The notes: generated by a model not told the origin, from the sequence alone. 64,000 bases of DNA from Myxococcales bacterium (GCA_016794505.1 JAEUJZ010000016.1:124001-188000); one strand, 5' to 3'. Shown: positions 26,379 through 35,594, counted from the stretch's first letter. Translations and numbers: made by a program.

Positions 26379-26423
26379 CACAGGCTCCTTCGTTGTGCGC
26401 GCAGGATTCGTTTGCGGTCGTCA

Positions 26424-28292
26424 TTATCGCCTAGATCCGACCGTGATCTTCAGAAGCTGCAGGCGCTGCTGCAGATCCGAGATCGGCAGGTCGGCGTACT
26501 TCGCGGGCAGCATGCGGCGGTTGCTGGCTTCAAACACGGCCAGAAGCTCCATCAGCTCCAGCATCTCGATATCGCGCGAGGGCAGGTAGTCGCGGACGGC
26601 ACGCGTCAGATCGTCGGCACTGACCGCGGCCTGCTCGGCGCGCTGGCTGGCATAGTCACTGCTTAGCAACACCACGGCTTCGATGTCTGCGTTCGACATG
26701 CCGACAATCGGCTCTAGCACGCCGCGATGTTCGGGGAAGCGCAGCTCGCTTTGTACTTTGTTCTTGCGAAGCTGAGCCGAAAGGACCGTCTCGACCTCTA
26801 CCGGTGTCTGTGGATAGAAGAATGGGATCTTGCGATCCAGGCGTCCCGCTCGCTTCAGGTCGATATCGACCTTGTCCGGGCGGTTGGTCATCAGCACAAA
26901 GAGCACGCGACCGCGGTTTGTGGTGTCGGACATGAACTCTTTGATGCGGGCGATGACGCGGCTGTTGGTGCCGCCATCTTCGTCGCCCTGGTTGCCGAAT
27001 GCGCGGTCACACTCGTCGATGATGACCATGACCTGACCGATGGCCTGCACCACTTGCAGGATGCGCTCTAGATTGCCTTCGGTGGCGCCGACCCACTTGC
27101 TGCGGAAGTTCTTGAACTTGATCGCGGTCAGGCCGGACTCTTTAGCGAAGGCCTCAGCGACGAAGGTCTTGCCGGTGCCCATCGGTCCGGTAAACAGCAG
27201 GCCCATCGGCACGCGGTTGCGACGACCCTCGCGAATGTTCTTGGCAATCTGCGTTAGGTCTTTTTTCACTTCGTCCATACCGCCGACGACTTCAAAGCCG
27301 TGCTTGGGTTCGACGAATTCGATCAAGCTGTAACACTCGCGCTCGATGATCTCGCGCTTTCTGGCTGCGATGAGGCGCAACACTTCGCGGCGGGCGTCTC
27401 CGTCGCTGCTTGGCGTCGCAGGGCCTTCCGGCGCGATCAGGCGGCGGATCTCGCTTTTGGGCATGCCGCGCGTGATCTGCGCCAGCTTGCTTGCGCGCTC
27501 CAGAGCCGGAGGTCCTCCGCCAAGCAGCTCGGTGATGTATTTGGTGCGCTCGACTTCGTCATCGGTGCCGGGATCGCTCGGCGCCAAGATGCCCTTGATC
27601 TGGATCGTCTTTAGACCCGCCGTCACTTCGGTCATGATCTCGACGTCATCGGGCGGCATGTCGGGGCGTATTTGGCGCAGCAGCGCAGAGCGTTCGGCGT
27701 TGCCTGGAATCGGCACTTGCACCGTCGCTACGCGTGGGTTGGCGACGAGCTTGGGATGCAGCTCAGACAGGTTTTCTACGAGCAAGAAGATCACGCTGTC
27801 GTTCTTGTCGATGGCCGGCAGTGTCGACCAACGCTGTAGCGTCACCACCGTTGCGCGATCGTCGACCGTTGAGAAGCTGGTCTCGCCCGCCGGGGCCACC
27901 GTGTCGGCGTACTCGATCACCACGGCAACGCCGTTTTGCGTCAACAGCAGGCGTTCCAAGAGCGGCAGCACCTTGGCTGGCTCTTTCGCAAGCAGCAGAT
28001 CTTCGAAGCCGCTTGGGATCTTGCCACGCACAAACTTCACGCCGGTCGACACGTTGTACAGCGCGACCAGGCTCTTCTTTTCTAAGAGGACTTTGTACAG
28101 AAACTCGGGGCATGAAAGCAGGCGCTCTTCGCCGCTGCGCTTGTCGATGCTGCCGTCAGGATCGTCGAGGATCAGGTCGTGAACATTGCCGTGCAGAACG
28201 AACTGCGAAGACTCACCGCGCAGGTACCGCCGACGGATCTCATCGGCCCAGCTCGGCAGGCGGTTGCTTTGGGCAAGAGGCATGGTGCTCAT
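26424..28292 (-). CDS. Double AAA ATPase of the PspA cluster (first module degenerate)
   Basis: This protein of about 622 residues starts at the ATG at 28292, which has GGAG about 9 nt upstream (a GTG at 28307 is the alternative). Residues 30-290 look like a decayed AAA module: [11 protein letters not shown] replaces Walker [12 protein letters not shown] occupies the Walker B place, and [20 protein letters not shown] the sensor-1 place. The second module is intact: [33 protein letters not shown] and an arginine-finger region GRLDRKIPF. It resembles p97/spastin-like AAA remodellers. It probably unfolds or disassembles a partner, PspA polymers being one option. It lies directly behind a terminator, so expression relative to the transporter genes is likely reduced. 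Confidence 0.85.
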   Translation of the reverse strand: MSTMPLAQSNRLPSWADEIRRRYLRGESSQFVLHGNVHDLILDDPDGSIDKRSGEERLLSCPEFLYKVLLEKKSLVALYNVSTGVKFVRGKIPSGFEDLLLAKEPAKVLPLLERLLLTQNGVAVVIEYADTVAPAGETSFSTVDDRATVVTLQRWSTLPAIDKNDSVIFLLVENLSELHPKLVANPRVATVQVPIPGNAERSALLRQIRPDMPPDDVEIMTEVTAGLKTIQIKGILAPSDPGTDDEVERTKYITELLGGGPPALERASKLAQITRGMPKSEIRRLIAPEGPATPSSDGDARREVLRLIAARKREIIERECYSLIEFVEPKHGFEVVGGMDEVKKDLTQIAKNIREGRRNRVPMGLLFTGPMGTGKTFVAEAFAKESGLTAIKFKNFRSKWVGATEGNLERILQVVQAIGQVMVIIDECDRAFGNQGDEDGGTNSRVIARIKEFMSDTTNRGRVLFVLMTNRPDKVDIDLKRAGRLDRKIPFFYPQTPVEVETVLSAQLRKNKVQSELRFPEHRGVLEPIVGMSNADIEAVVLLSSDYASQRAEQAAVSADDLTRAVRDYLPSRDIEMLELMELLAVFEASNRRMLPAKYADLPISDLQQRLQLLKITVGSRR

Positions 28293-28309
28293 GTGCCGGT
28301 TCTCCACTT

Positions 28310-28341
28310 CAAAAAGAAAAACAGCAGGCGTGCGGCCTGCT
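28310..28341 (-). terminator. Rho-independent terminator inside the PspA cluster
   Basis: Read on the minus strand, AGCAGGC-CGCAC-GCCTGCT is a perfect 7-bp stem with a 5-nt loop, followed by GTTTTTCTTTTT. It lies 9 bp after the stop of the 287-residue membrane gene and 18 bp before the AAA start codon. It should end or attenuate transcription of the upstream half of the cluster. Confidence 0.85.
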
Positions 28342-28349
28342 CGTCGTAC

Positions 28350-29213
28350 CTAGCGGCTGAGCGTCTGTCCCATTCCGACGAAGACGCTCTCGGTTTCTTT
28401 GGCCGCTTCTCGCACGGCGGCCACACCCTCGCGCAGGTTGTCCAAACGGTCACCCAGCTGGTGTGCTTCGTTCATCGATACGATCTCATCCGCGAGCAGG
28501 CTGAACGTATTTTCGATGAGATCCATCTGGCCACGCGCCGTCTGCAGACTGCGGCGCAGTTCTTTGTAGCGGTCTTTGCGCTGCAGCAGCACAGACAGAT
28601 TCTTCTGTGCCACCGTGCGACGCTCGTCACCGACCGGGAGCTTTTCGACCTGAAGCTGATAGCGGCGAATATCGGCTTCTATCTCTTCCAGCTTGAAGGT
28701 ATCGAGGTAGCGGTCGTAGCGCGTCGCCAGCGTCGCCAGTTCAAGAAAATCATCGACGACTTCGTCGAGCTTGCCGAAGTCCGCCGACAGAAGGTCTACC
28801 GAAAAGCTGGGGTTGTCCTGGGCCAGCTTCTGAATCTTCATCTGCGTATCGCGCAACGTCAGGGCACGAACCTTTTCTGCATCGGGAAGTGCCGCGAACT
28901 TCGCCGCTTGTCGTTTCTTCTGCGCGGCGACTTGTTCTGATTCCCAGATCTTGTCCCAGATGTTGCGCCGCAAGAGCTTCGAGTCGGGAGCAAACAACAT
29001 CCACAGCGCCTCACCCGCCGCCGCCAAGACCCCCAGCCACCACTGGCCCGTCGCGGCTGCTGCGACCCCGGCCCCGGCCAGCAGCGACAGGTTGTATGGG
29101 TTGACGAAGGCATAGCGGTAATACGGCGGCGTCTCTTTCGCGAGCTTGCCTGCAGGACCCGCGCTGCGACGGGCCAGGCTGTTCATCAAGCTGCTGTCTT
29201 TCATGTCCGCCAT
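28350..29213 (-). CDS. Membrane-anchored coiled-coil protein of the PspA cluster
   Basis: The protein has 287 residues. After a basic N-terminus, residues 38-75 form one long or two short hydrophobic segments (NPYNLSLLAGAGVAAAATGQ, WWLGVLAAAGEALWMLF). The remaining 210 residues are charged and strongly helical with heptad-like spacing (about 90-280), so a cytoplasmic coiled coil is likely. It begins 9 bp after the ABC ATPase gene and is the last gene before the internal terminator. No named family is recognised. Its topology would suit a membrane receptor or scaffold for PspA or the AAA protein. Confidence 0.75.
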   Translation of the reverse strand: MADMKDSSLMNSLARRSAGPAGKLAKETPPYYRYAFVNPYNLSLLAGAGVAAAATGQWWLGVLAAAGEALWMLFAPDSKLLRRNIWDKIWESEQVAAQKKRQAAKFAALPDAEKVRALTLRDTQMKIQKLAQDNPSFSVDLLSADFGKLDEVVDDFLELATLATRYDRYLDTFKLEEIEADIRRYQLQVEKLPVGDERRTVAQKNLSVLLQRKDRYKELRRSLQTARGQMDLIENTFSLLADEIVSMNEAHQLGDRLDNLREGVAAVREAAKETESVFVGMGQTLSR

Positions 29214-29222
29214 GGGATGTCT

Positions 29223-30137
29223 CTACTTCCCTGTCGCCGATGTCGTCGGGGCTGGCGGGGTTTGATCTTTGACCGGCGTCACTGTTGGTGCGTACAGAAG
29301 CTGCAACAGTCGCTCTTCCGCCTCACGGAACTGCGGGCTGGCCTTCAGCGAAAGTGAACGCTCCTCGAATCCTGGGATATCCATGCGATGCAGGATGCGC
29401 GCGGGTCTGCGCGAGAGCACATAGACCGTGTCCGCCAGATACACCGCCTCTGACACGTCGTGGGTGACGAACAAGATGGTGTTGTCTTCGCGATGCGAGA
29501 TGTCGATGAGCATGCCCTGCATTTCCCAGCGCGTCTGCGGATCAAGCGCGCCGAACGGCTCGTCCATCAACAGCAGGGCAGGGCGATTGATCAGCGTGCG
29601 AGCGATGGCGACGCGCTGCTTCATGCCGCCCGAGAGCTCTTTGGGATAGGAGCGCGCGAACTGCAGCAGGCCAACGCGTTCCAGGATCTTGTGTGCTTGC
29701 GCGCGGCGCTCTTCTTTCGGCACGCCGCGCAGACGCAGGCCGTATTCGACATTTTCCTGCACGGTCAGCCAGCCGAAGGACGTGTACTGCTGGAACACCA
29801 TGCCGCGATCGGCGCCGGGGCCCGTCACAGGATGTCCCTCGATCAGGACCTGGCCACGCGTCGGAGGCAGGAGGCCCGCGACGGTCTTTAGGATGGTCGA
29901 TTTGCCGCAACCCGAGGGGCCCAGGAATACAACGATCTCACCTTTGCCGGGCTTGTCGGGGATATCAAACGAGACGCCGCGGACGGCTTCAACATCGTCG
30001 CCTCCGCGACCACGATACGTGACGTGCAGATCGCTGACCTGTAGCTTCAGCGCGCCGCTTGCCGTCGCAGCCGGAGCGGCTGTGGCGGGCGGGCTGGCAG
30101 AGCCAGAGCTTGCTGGAGTGCTGATGGCATCAGCCAT
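29223..30137 (-). CDS. ABC transporter ATP-binding protein, NitT/TauT/SsuB type
   Basis: The ATPase has about 304 residues. The start at 30137 overlaps the permease stop by 8 bp and has GAGAGGG upstream. All ATPase motifs are present: Walker A GPSGCGKST, Q-loop VFQQY, signature LSGGMKQR, Walker B LLLMDEPFGALD and the switch FVTHD. The sequence is closest in style to importers of nitrate, taurine and alkanesulfonates (SsuB/TauB/NrtD). An Ala/Pro-rich N-terminal extension of about 25 residues and a Pro/Thr-rich tail are unusual additions. It energises the adjacent permease together with the OmpA-fused binding protein. Confidence 0.9.
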   Translation of the reverse strand: MADAISTPASSGSASPPATAAPAATASGALKLQVSDLHVTYRGRGGDDVEAVRGVSFDIPDKPGKGEIVVFLGPSGCGKSTILKTVAGLLPPTRGQVLIEGHPVTGPGADRGMVFQQYTSFGWLTVQENVEYGLRLRGVPKEERRAQAHKILERVGLLQFARSYPKELSGGMKQRVAIARTLINRPALLLMDEPFGALDPQTRWEMQGMLIDISHREDNTILFVTHDVSEAVYLADTVYVLSRRPARILHRMDIPGFEERSLSLKASPQFREAEERLLQLLYAPTVTPVKDQTPPAPTTSATGK

Positions 30138-30993
30138 GGCTGCCCTCTCGCCAAGGGAAAAACAGACGCGACAGCGCACGCAGCAGCGCGTCGGTGCCAA
30201 GGCCGATCACGCCGATGATGATGACGCCTGCGAACATCTCGGCGGTCTTCAGTCGATCGCCCGCCAGCTTGATCAGGTATCCCAGGCCGCGTGTGGTGTT
30301 CACGAACTCAGCCAGGATCACGTACGTCCATGCGATGGCGTTCATCACGCGGAACGAATCGAAGACATCGGGCAGCGCCGCGGGCACCAGCACCGACAAG
30401 ATGACCTGCGTGCGGCTTGCACCCAGCGTGCGCGCGGTCTGTACAAGCTCTTCGGGCACGGCGCGAATCGCGCTGACCACAACCGGCAGCAGATACACAA
30501 AGACGCCCAAGAACAAGAACGAGATCTTCTGTTTTTCGCCGATGCCAAACCACAGGATCGTCAGCGGAATGAACGCCGAAATCGGCATGTAGCGCAGCGG
30601 CGCCATGATCGGCTCGACGACGCGGTTGATGGGTTCATATGCGCCCATCAAGATGCCGAGCGGCAGCGCGATCACCGCGGCCAACGCGAACGAAAGCACG
30701 ATGCGCATCGTCGAGACAATGGCCGCATCAAACAGCACGCGCTCGCCCGTGAACAAGTCGCGGATGAGCACGCGCAGGACTTCCATAGGCGAAGGCAGAA
30801 ACAGCGCACCGATCAGCGGCTTGGGCCCGCTGGTCAGCGCCAGCCACAGCGCCAGCAATAGAAGCGGTGTCGCAAGCCCCAGTCCTAGCTGATAGCTCGA
30901 CGGCAGCGGCTTGCGCAGCGACCAGATTGGCTCGCGCGAGCGCAGAGGCGCTGCTGCTTTCGATGGATTCGCTACCGGTTGCGCTTCTGCCAT
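30130..30993 (-). CDS. ABC transporter permease, NitT/TauT/SsuC type
   Basis: This 287-residue inner-membrane permease has about six transmembrane segments. The ATG at 30993 was chosen because GAGGAAAGG lies upstream; the longer frame to 31041 is not supported. The cytoplasmic coupling loop RTLGASRTQVILSVLVPAALP has the EAA-type A-x-x-x-G-A...L..V..P pattern of binding-protein-dependent transporters. It overlaps the ATPase gene by 8 bp and follows the substrate-binding gene by 68 bp, forming a full importer. Confidence 0.9.
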   Translation of the reverse strand: MAEAQPVANPSKAAAPLRSREPIWSLRKPLPSSYQLGLGLATPLLLLALWLALTSGPKPLIGALFLPSPMEVLRVLIRDLFTGERVLFDAAIVSTMRIVLSFALAAVIALPLGILMGAYEPINRVVEPIMAPLRYMPISAFIPLTILWFGIGEKQKISFLFLGVFVYLLPVVVSAIRAVPEELVQTARTLGASRTQVILSVLVPAALPDVFDSFRVMNAIAWTYVILAEFVNTTRGLGYLIKLAGDRLKTAEMFAGVIIIGVIGLGTDALLRALSRLFFPWREGSHG

Positions 30994-31061
30994 GCCTTTC
31001 CTCGGGGGCCACGCTGATGCGGCCGGCACAGCGGCCGGCACGATGCGTTGATCGGCGCCGC

Positions 31062-32738
31062 CTACTGCACGTTCAAGATGACCTTGATGTCCGTGCGGCG
31101 GTTTTGCTGCCGGCCGGCTTCCGTGGAGTTTGGCGCCACCGGGTGTTCTGAGCCGTGGCCGACCGTCTGGAAGCGCTTCTCGTCGAGCTTGAAGTTCTTG
31201 ATCAAGTAGTCCTTCACCGAATCGGCGCGGCGCTGCGAAAGCGTGCGGTTGGCCGATCGCGAGCCCGTGGCATCGGTGTTGCCCTCGATGCGCAGGTAGG
31301 TGTTGCCAAACGCGATCATGGTCTCGCCCAACTGATCGAGGACGAAGTGCGAGCCGCTCATGATCTCGTCACTGCCCGGCGTGAAATAGATGCTGAGCGA
31401 CTTGTTGACGATGGCGCGCTCTTTGGCCGGATCGACCTTCTTTTTGGGATCGAACTTGAACTCTTCGACGACTTTCTGGCCAGGATAGGCATCGGCCAGC
31501 GCTGCGACAAAGCGCGTGTCGACATAGTCCTTGGCCTCGACGACCTTGCTGATCACGCCCTGCTTGCGCCAGACGATAAACGCGGTGTTGAACAAGATGT
31601 CGAACTGCGAGCGGTTGCCATCCAAGCCAAAGAACAGCGCGTTGTCCGCGAATGCCGTCAGCTTCAGACCCGACAGCATGCCCGAGACGTCGTCTTCGCT
31701 GAGCTTGAGCGCTTTGCCGACGATCTGATAGGCCTGCGCTGGATCTTTGGCGATGCTGTCGATGCCGTCGAACCAGCCGTGTACGAAGTTCATCAGCGTG
31801 GTCGGGGCCTGCTCGATGATCTCGGGCTTGGCGACCAAGCAATCGGCGATGACGTTGGTGGCGGCAGCGGTCGAGACCAGCACATGCGCTTCATCGGCTC
31901 GCGCTTTCACCGCACCCGACAGATCCGGCTCCCACGTAACGGCGGCATCCACGTTCTTGCTCTTGAACGCCGCCGCGGCCAGCGGCGCTTCGGCGGTGAT
32001 GACCAGGTTCTTTTCGATCTCGGCCTTGTCCGCGGGGGTAAGGCCCGACTGCGACAGCATGTAAAGAAGCAGCCAGTGCGACGGCGTAAAGCGCGTCGTC
32101 GCGATCTTTTTGCCCTTGAGATCCTCGATGCTCTTGATGCTCTGCAGCGAGACAATGCCGTCACCGCCGCGCGACCAGTCCTGCTGCAGGATGGCCTTGC
32201 CGCTCTTGCCTTGCTCGGCCAGGGCTGACGCCTCGCGCGACCACGAGTCGACGGTGTCCCACATGATGTCAATGTCGCCCTTGATGAACGCCGCCAGCTT
32301 GGCCTGCGGATCTTCGAGCAGCTTGAACTCGACATCGAGTCCGTACTTGCTCATGTAGATCGATCCCTTGTCGCCACCAGCGAGGCCCATGTTGGCGACG
32401 ATGCCGGGCGCGTGTCCGGCCCAGGTGTTGATGCCGACGACCAGCTTGCGTGGCAGCTTGCCGCCACCGACCTGCGCCTTGTTGATGCCCGTGACGCCTT
32501 GGCGACCGGCTTCACGCGCGGCACCGATGGCCGCGAAGTCGTCTTTGCTGATGCCGCTTCCCGCAGTGCCGGGCTTGTCGGTTTTGTCGCCGGGGCCGGG
32601 GCCAGAAGGGGCGGGCCCGGTACCGCTGCCCGCGTTGGCCCATTCCTTGAGCTGATCGCGCTTGGTGTACAGGACAAAGCCGACGACGCCGAGGATGACG
32701 AGGGTGATAAAGACTTTGGCAAACGGTGTGAGCTTCAT
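31062..32738 (-). CDS. ABC substrate-binding protein fused to OmpA peptidoglycan-binding domain
   Basis: This 558-residue protein has an uncleaved-looking TM anchor (residues 5-23), a Gly/Pro-rich linker and two domains. Residues about 95-440 are an SsuA/NMT1-like periplasmic binding protein (LVVGINTWAGHAPGIVANMG, GDIDIMWDTVDSW, ATTRFTPSHWLLL, VDAAVTWEPDLSGAV). Residues about 450-556 are an OmpA C-terminal domain (IYFTPGSDEI, LRIEGNTDATGSRSANRTLS, RRADSVKDYL, GRQQNRRTDIKV), which binds diaminopimelate in peptidoglycan. The protein would be tied both to the inner membrane and to the cell wall. Substrate is unknown, and a sensing role is possible. The gene lies between pspA and the permease. 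Confidence 0.9.
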   Translation of the reverse strand: MKLTPFAKVFITLVILGVVGFVLYTKRDQLKEWANAGSGTGPAPSGPGPGDKTDKPGTAGSGISKDDFAAIGAAREAGRQGVTGINKAQVGGGKLPRKLVVGINTWAGHAPGIVANMGLAGGDKGSIYMSKYGLDVEFKLLEDPQAKLAAFIKGDIDIMWDTVDSWSREASALAEQGKSGKAILQQDWSRGGDGIVSLQSIKSIEDLKGKKIATTRFTPSHWLLLYMLSQSGLTPADKAEIEKNLVITAEAPLAAAAFKSKNVDAAVTWEPDLSGAVKARADEAHVLVSTAAATNVIADCLVAKPEIIEQAPTTLMNFVHGWFDGIDSIAKDPAQAYQIVGKALKLSEDDVSGMLSGLKLTAFADNALFFGLDGNRSQFDILFNTAFIVWRKQGVISKVVEAKDYVDTRFVAALADAYPGQKVVEEFKFDPKKKVDPAKERAIVNKSLSIYFTPGSDEIMSGSHFVLDQLGETMIAFGNTYLRIEGNTDATGSRSANRTLSQRRADSVKDYLIKNFKLDEKRFQTVGHGSEHPVAPNSTEAGRQQNRRTDIKVILNVQ

Positions 32739-32924
32739 GATGGGAACCTTGGTCCGGGAATCAGGGCACAGTCAGGCGACCCGGTGCAGCCTCTTTCGCG
32801 GCATCGCCAGAAGCAGAACCACGCTCTTCGCTGTTTCGCGAGGCGGTCCGCAGCCGGGTACACAAAGCCATGGCTACCGCGCGCCACAACAGTGGATCGC
32901 GGCGGCGCTGCGTCGATACCGTGC

Positions 32925-33623
32925 TTACATCGACTTTCCTGCCGCCTGCTTGGCGGCGCGTGCGGCCTTCAGCGATGCAAGCTGCTGACGCGCCGTGACA
33001 TCGCCTGAGCTCTGCCGCAGTGCCTTGAGCTTGCCGTCGAGATCGGTCTCGCCAAGCTCTTTGTTGAGGTTGGCTTGCGCGATCTGCGTCTTGATGTGCG
33101 TGCGCACATTGTCGAGCGCCTTGACCTCGGCGTCGACGGACAGCCCTTCCAGCTGTTCCTGAATCCGCATGCGCGCCTGCGCCGAGTGCATCTTGGCCAG
33201 CATCGTTTCTTTTTCGGCTTTGAGCTTCTTGATCTCGCTCTGCACCGACATCAGAGACGACTTGGCGCTGTCGGCATCCTTGACCGCGACGTCTAGCTCA
33301 GCCCGAAGCTCGTTGACCTGCGCTTCCAGCGAGTTTTTCTTCTGGATCAGCACGACGGCCAGGTCGTCTTGGTTGGTCTCCATGGCAGCGTTGAGATCGC
33401 TTTCAACCTGCGCCAGATCTTTCTGCGCCGCGGCGAGCTGTTCCGAGATCTCTTCCCGACGACGAATGATGGCTGCCGTCGCCTTCTTCAGGGATGTGTA
33501 CTTCTCGACCATCCCGTTGATGGCGTTTTCGTACGCGATCTCGGGATGCTCTTTCTCGACGTCCGAGATCCAGAGATTGACAAAGCCGGTCCACAGGTTG
33601 GCGAGACGCGAAAAGAAGGACAT
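32925..33623 (-). CDS. pspA: PspA/IM30 family membrane-maintenance protein
   Basis: The 232-residue product starts at the ATG at 33623, with AAAGGAG 9 nt upstream. The sequence is almost wholly helical and charged, with the usual N-terminal amphipathic helix ([17 protein letters not shown]) and a long coiled-coil hairpin (about 25-185). It is of normal length for PspA/IM30/Vipp1 proteins, which are ESCRT-III-like and polymerise on stressed inner membranes. It lacks the partner genes pspB and pspC here; instead it is flanked by a helical cytosolic protein, the OmpA-fused binding protein and a double AAA ATPase. The AAA protein may be its remodeller. Confidence 0.85.
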   Translation of the reverse strand: MSFFSRLANLWTGFVNLWISDVEKEHPEIAYENAINGMVEKYTSLKKATAAIIRRREEISEQLAAAQKDLAQVESDLNAAMETNQDDLAVVLIQKKNSLEAQVNELRAELDVAVKDADSAKSSLMSVQSEIKKLKAEKETMLAKMHSAQARMRIQEQLEGLSVDAEVKALDNVRTHIKTQIAQANLNKELGETDLDGKLKALRQSSGDVTARQQLASLKAARAAKQAAGKSM

Positions 33624-33689
33624 TTCAGGTTGCTCCTTTGGTCGCCAGTCGGCGATTCCAACTGCGATGGAAAGTCGGTGGCACGAACC

Positions 33690-34496
33690 TTATTTTTCAG
33701 GGCTGTCTGAGCGCAGCTTGACCGAGGTCTGCTGCACGCGCTCGACGGCCTCGCTGCCGAAGAATTCAAGGATGCCCTGCAGGCGGGCGTTCTGCCGGCT
33801 GACGGCAAAGACCAGCCCTTGCTGCAGGCTGCGCTGCTCGTTCATCTGCTGCTGAATGCGCGCCGCTTCTTTTTCTAGCTCGGCTAGGCGACGACTGCCG
33901 TCTTGCAAGAGCAGCTTGGTCTCTTTGTCCTCTTGCTCTTGGTGGCGCAAGAACGCGGCTTGGTGCAAGAGCGCGGACTCGACGATCTGATCGACCGCGA
34001 TTCCGAATGCCGAAAGAGACGCTGCGACGATCTGCCGCTTGAGCGCTACCGGCGTATCGCTGGGCAGCGTGTGCAAAAGGCTCAGGGTCTTTTCGACGCG
34101 ATCTTGGTCTTCGTTGGACAGCCCGGCTTTGCGCAGCACCGTGGCGACGTCGATGTCGATCTGCGGCACTTGCTGTGGCGAATCGGGCGACGCGGCCGGT
34201 GGCGCGGGATCGGCGGCGGCTTGGCTGCTCGCGGGCGGTGATGGATCGACCGCGGCAGACTTGCCGGCGGCAGGCGGGCGCGTCGAGCGCGACTTGCCAC
34301 CATCCCCTTTGGCATAGCGGGCGATCAGATCATCCACCACGGCGGCTTCGCTTGCGGCCGCGGATCCCGTCGCATCAGTCGGTGTCGAGGAGGTCGCAGC
34401 AGACGGTTCAGCGTCCCCTTCTTCACGTACGACAAACAGCTCCAGAAGGGCGTCACCAAAGCCTTTCTTCTTTTCCGCCAAGCAAACCTCCGCCAT
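33690..34496 (-). CDS. Helical cytosolic protein upstream of pspA, unknown function
   Basis: This is a 268-residue protein. A short conserved-looking N-terminus (GFGDALLELFVVREEGDAE) precedes a disordered Ala/Pro/Ser-rich region (about 30-110). From about 115 on it is helical: a compact segment (VATVLRKAGLSNEDQDRVEK to VDQIVESALLHQ), then a coiled coil (about 180-235). The ATG at 34496 is kept, but a TTG five codons later with GGAGG just upstream is a plausible true start. It lies 27 bp after lgt and 66 bp before pspA, so it is probably the first gene of the PspA cluster. Family not recognised. Confidence 0.65.
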   Translation of the reverse strand: MAEVCLAEKKKGFGDALLELFVVREEGDAEPSAATSSTPTDATGSAAASEAAVVDDLIARYAKGDGGKSRSTRPPAAGKSAAVDPSPPASSQAAADPAPPAASPDSPQQVPQIDIDVATVLRKAGLSNEDQDRVEKTLSLLHTLPSDTPVALKRQIVAASLSAFGIAVDQIVESALLHQAAFLRHQEQEDKETKLLLQDGSRRLAELEKEAARIQQQMNEQRSLQQGLVFAVSRQNARLQGILEFFGSEAVERVQQTSVKLRSDSPEK

Positions 34497-34523
34497 CAGG
34501 CTACTGCGTTGGCCAAACGTGGG

Positions 34524-35492
34524 TCAAGCAACCGCAGTCGTCGGGGTCTGTGGGACGGGATCGGGATCGCGACGCAGGAACAGCCATAGGCCAAAGACAA
34601 ACAGCGGGATCGAGATGATCTGCGAGGTCGAAAGAAATCCCCACAGCACCCCACGCTCATCGTTGCGGAACACTTCGCACAGCGAGCGCACGATGGCGTA
34701 GCCGATCAGCATGGCACCGATGACTTCGCCCTCTTTCCGACGGCGCGGACGGACGTAGTAGTACGTGAAGGCGAACAGCGCCAAGCAGCCGATCGATTCG
34801 TATAGCTGCGTCGGATGCACGGGGATCATCGGGGCGCTCGCCTGGATGAGGTGTGCGTCGTACTGCGCTCGCCACGGGCTGCTGCCGATGGGAAAGCGGA
34901 TACCGACGGGGCTGGACGTCTCTTTGCCGTAGCAGCAGCCGTTGAAGTAACAGCCCAGACGACCGAAGAACAGACCAACCAAGATCGGCGGCGCAGCGAG
35001 ATCGGCGATGCGCCACCAGCGCAGCTTGTGTCGACGCGTGAAGTAAAAGGCATAGCCAGTCGCCAGCAAGAAGCCGCCGTAGTACGCGAGGCCGCCGCGC
35101 CACAGCTTGGCCCAGGCCAGGCAGTCGCGCGGGGGGTAACAGACGCCTCGCGCCGTGTCGCACAGGTAGTCATAGCCGCACTGCTTGGCATCGGTGCAGT
35201 GGCGGACCAGAGCATCGATGGCCGGCACCTGCGTCGGGTCGATGCACAGGTTCACATAGTCCATGAAGTGTCCGTCGGCGATCACGTGCAAGATGCGCGA
35301 ACCGGCGACGCCGAAGATCGTCATGTACAGGTTGATGTCGAGAATCTCGTCGGGATCAAGGTCCAACTTGCGCGCCTCGCGGATGGTGATCAGCGCGGCG
35401 ATGGCCAGGCCCAGCGTCAGAAACGTGAAGTAGGCGGGAAAGGTGATCTCTCCGAGGAGAGGCAGGACAAACTTAAACAGGATGGGCTTCAC
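34524..35492 (-). CDS. lgt: Prolipoprotein diacylglyceryl transferase with cysteine-rich insertion
   Basis: The 322-residue enzyme attaches diacylglycerol to the lipobox cysteine of prolipoproteins in the inner membrane. Seven hydrophobic segments and the family signature around FFGRLGCYFNGCCYGK (175-190), HPTQLYES and an arginine-rich C-terminal half are present. Between the first TMs, residues 83-124 carry six cysteines (83, 99, 105, 111, 118, 124) with a YDYLCDTARGVCYP segment. This looks like a small disulfide domain facing the periplasm and is not part of a standard Lgt. The start is GTG. It precedes the PspA cluster on the same strand and may share its transcript. Confidence 0.9.
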   Translation of the reverse strand: MKPILFKFVLPLLGEITFPAYFTFLTLGLAIAALITIREARKLDLDPDEILDINLYMTIFGVAGSRILHVIADGHFMDYVNLCIDPTQVPAIDALVRHCTDAKQCGYDYLCDTARGVCYPPRDCLAWAKLWRGGLAYYGGFLLATGYAFYFTRRHKLRWWRIADLAAPPILVGLFFGRLGCYFNGCCYGKETSSPVGIRFPIGSSPWRAQYDAHLIQASAPMIPVHPTQLYESIGCLALFAFTYYYVRPRRRKEGEVIGAMLIGYAIVRSLCEVFRNDERGVLWGFLSTSQIISIPLFVFGLWLFLRRDPDPVPQTPTTAVA

Positions 35493-35594
35493 GGCGTGCG
35501 CACTATAGCCCGGTCGCTGCCGTCTGCTTCACGATTCGTGGCGCCGCTCAAGCGGGGACCCAGCGGCGACCTGGCCTGGGCGACGTCGGGGCTG

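Noticed and set aside
29689..30861. 390-residue open frame on the plus strand
   Set aside because: It is antisense to the ABC ATPase and permease, which have full sets of motifs.
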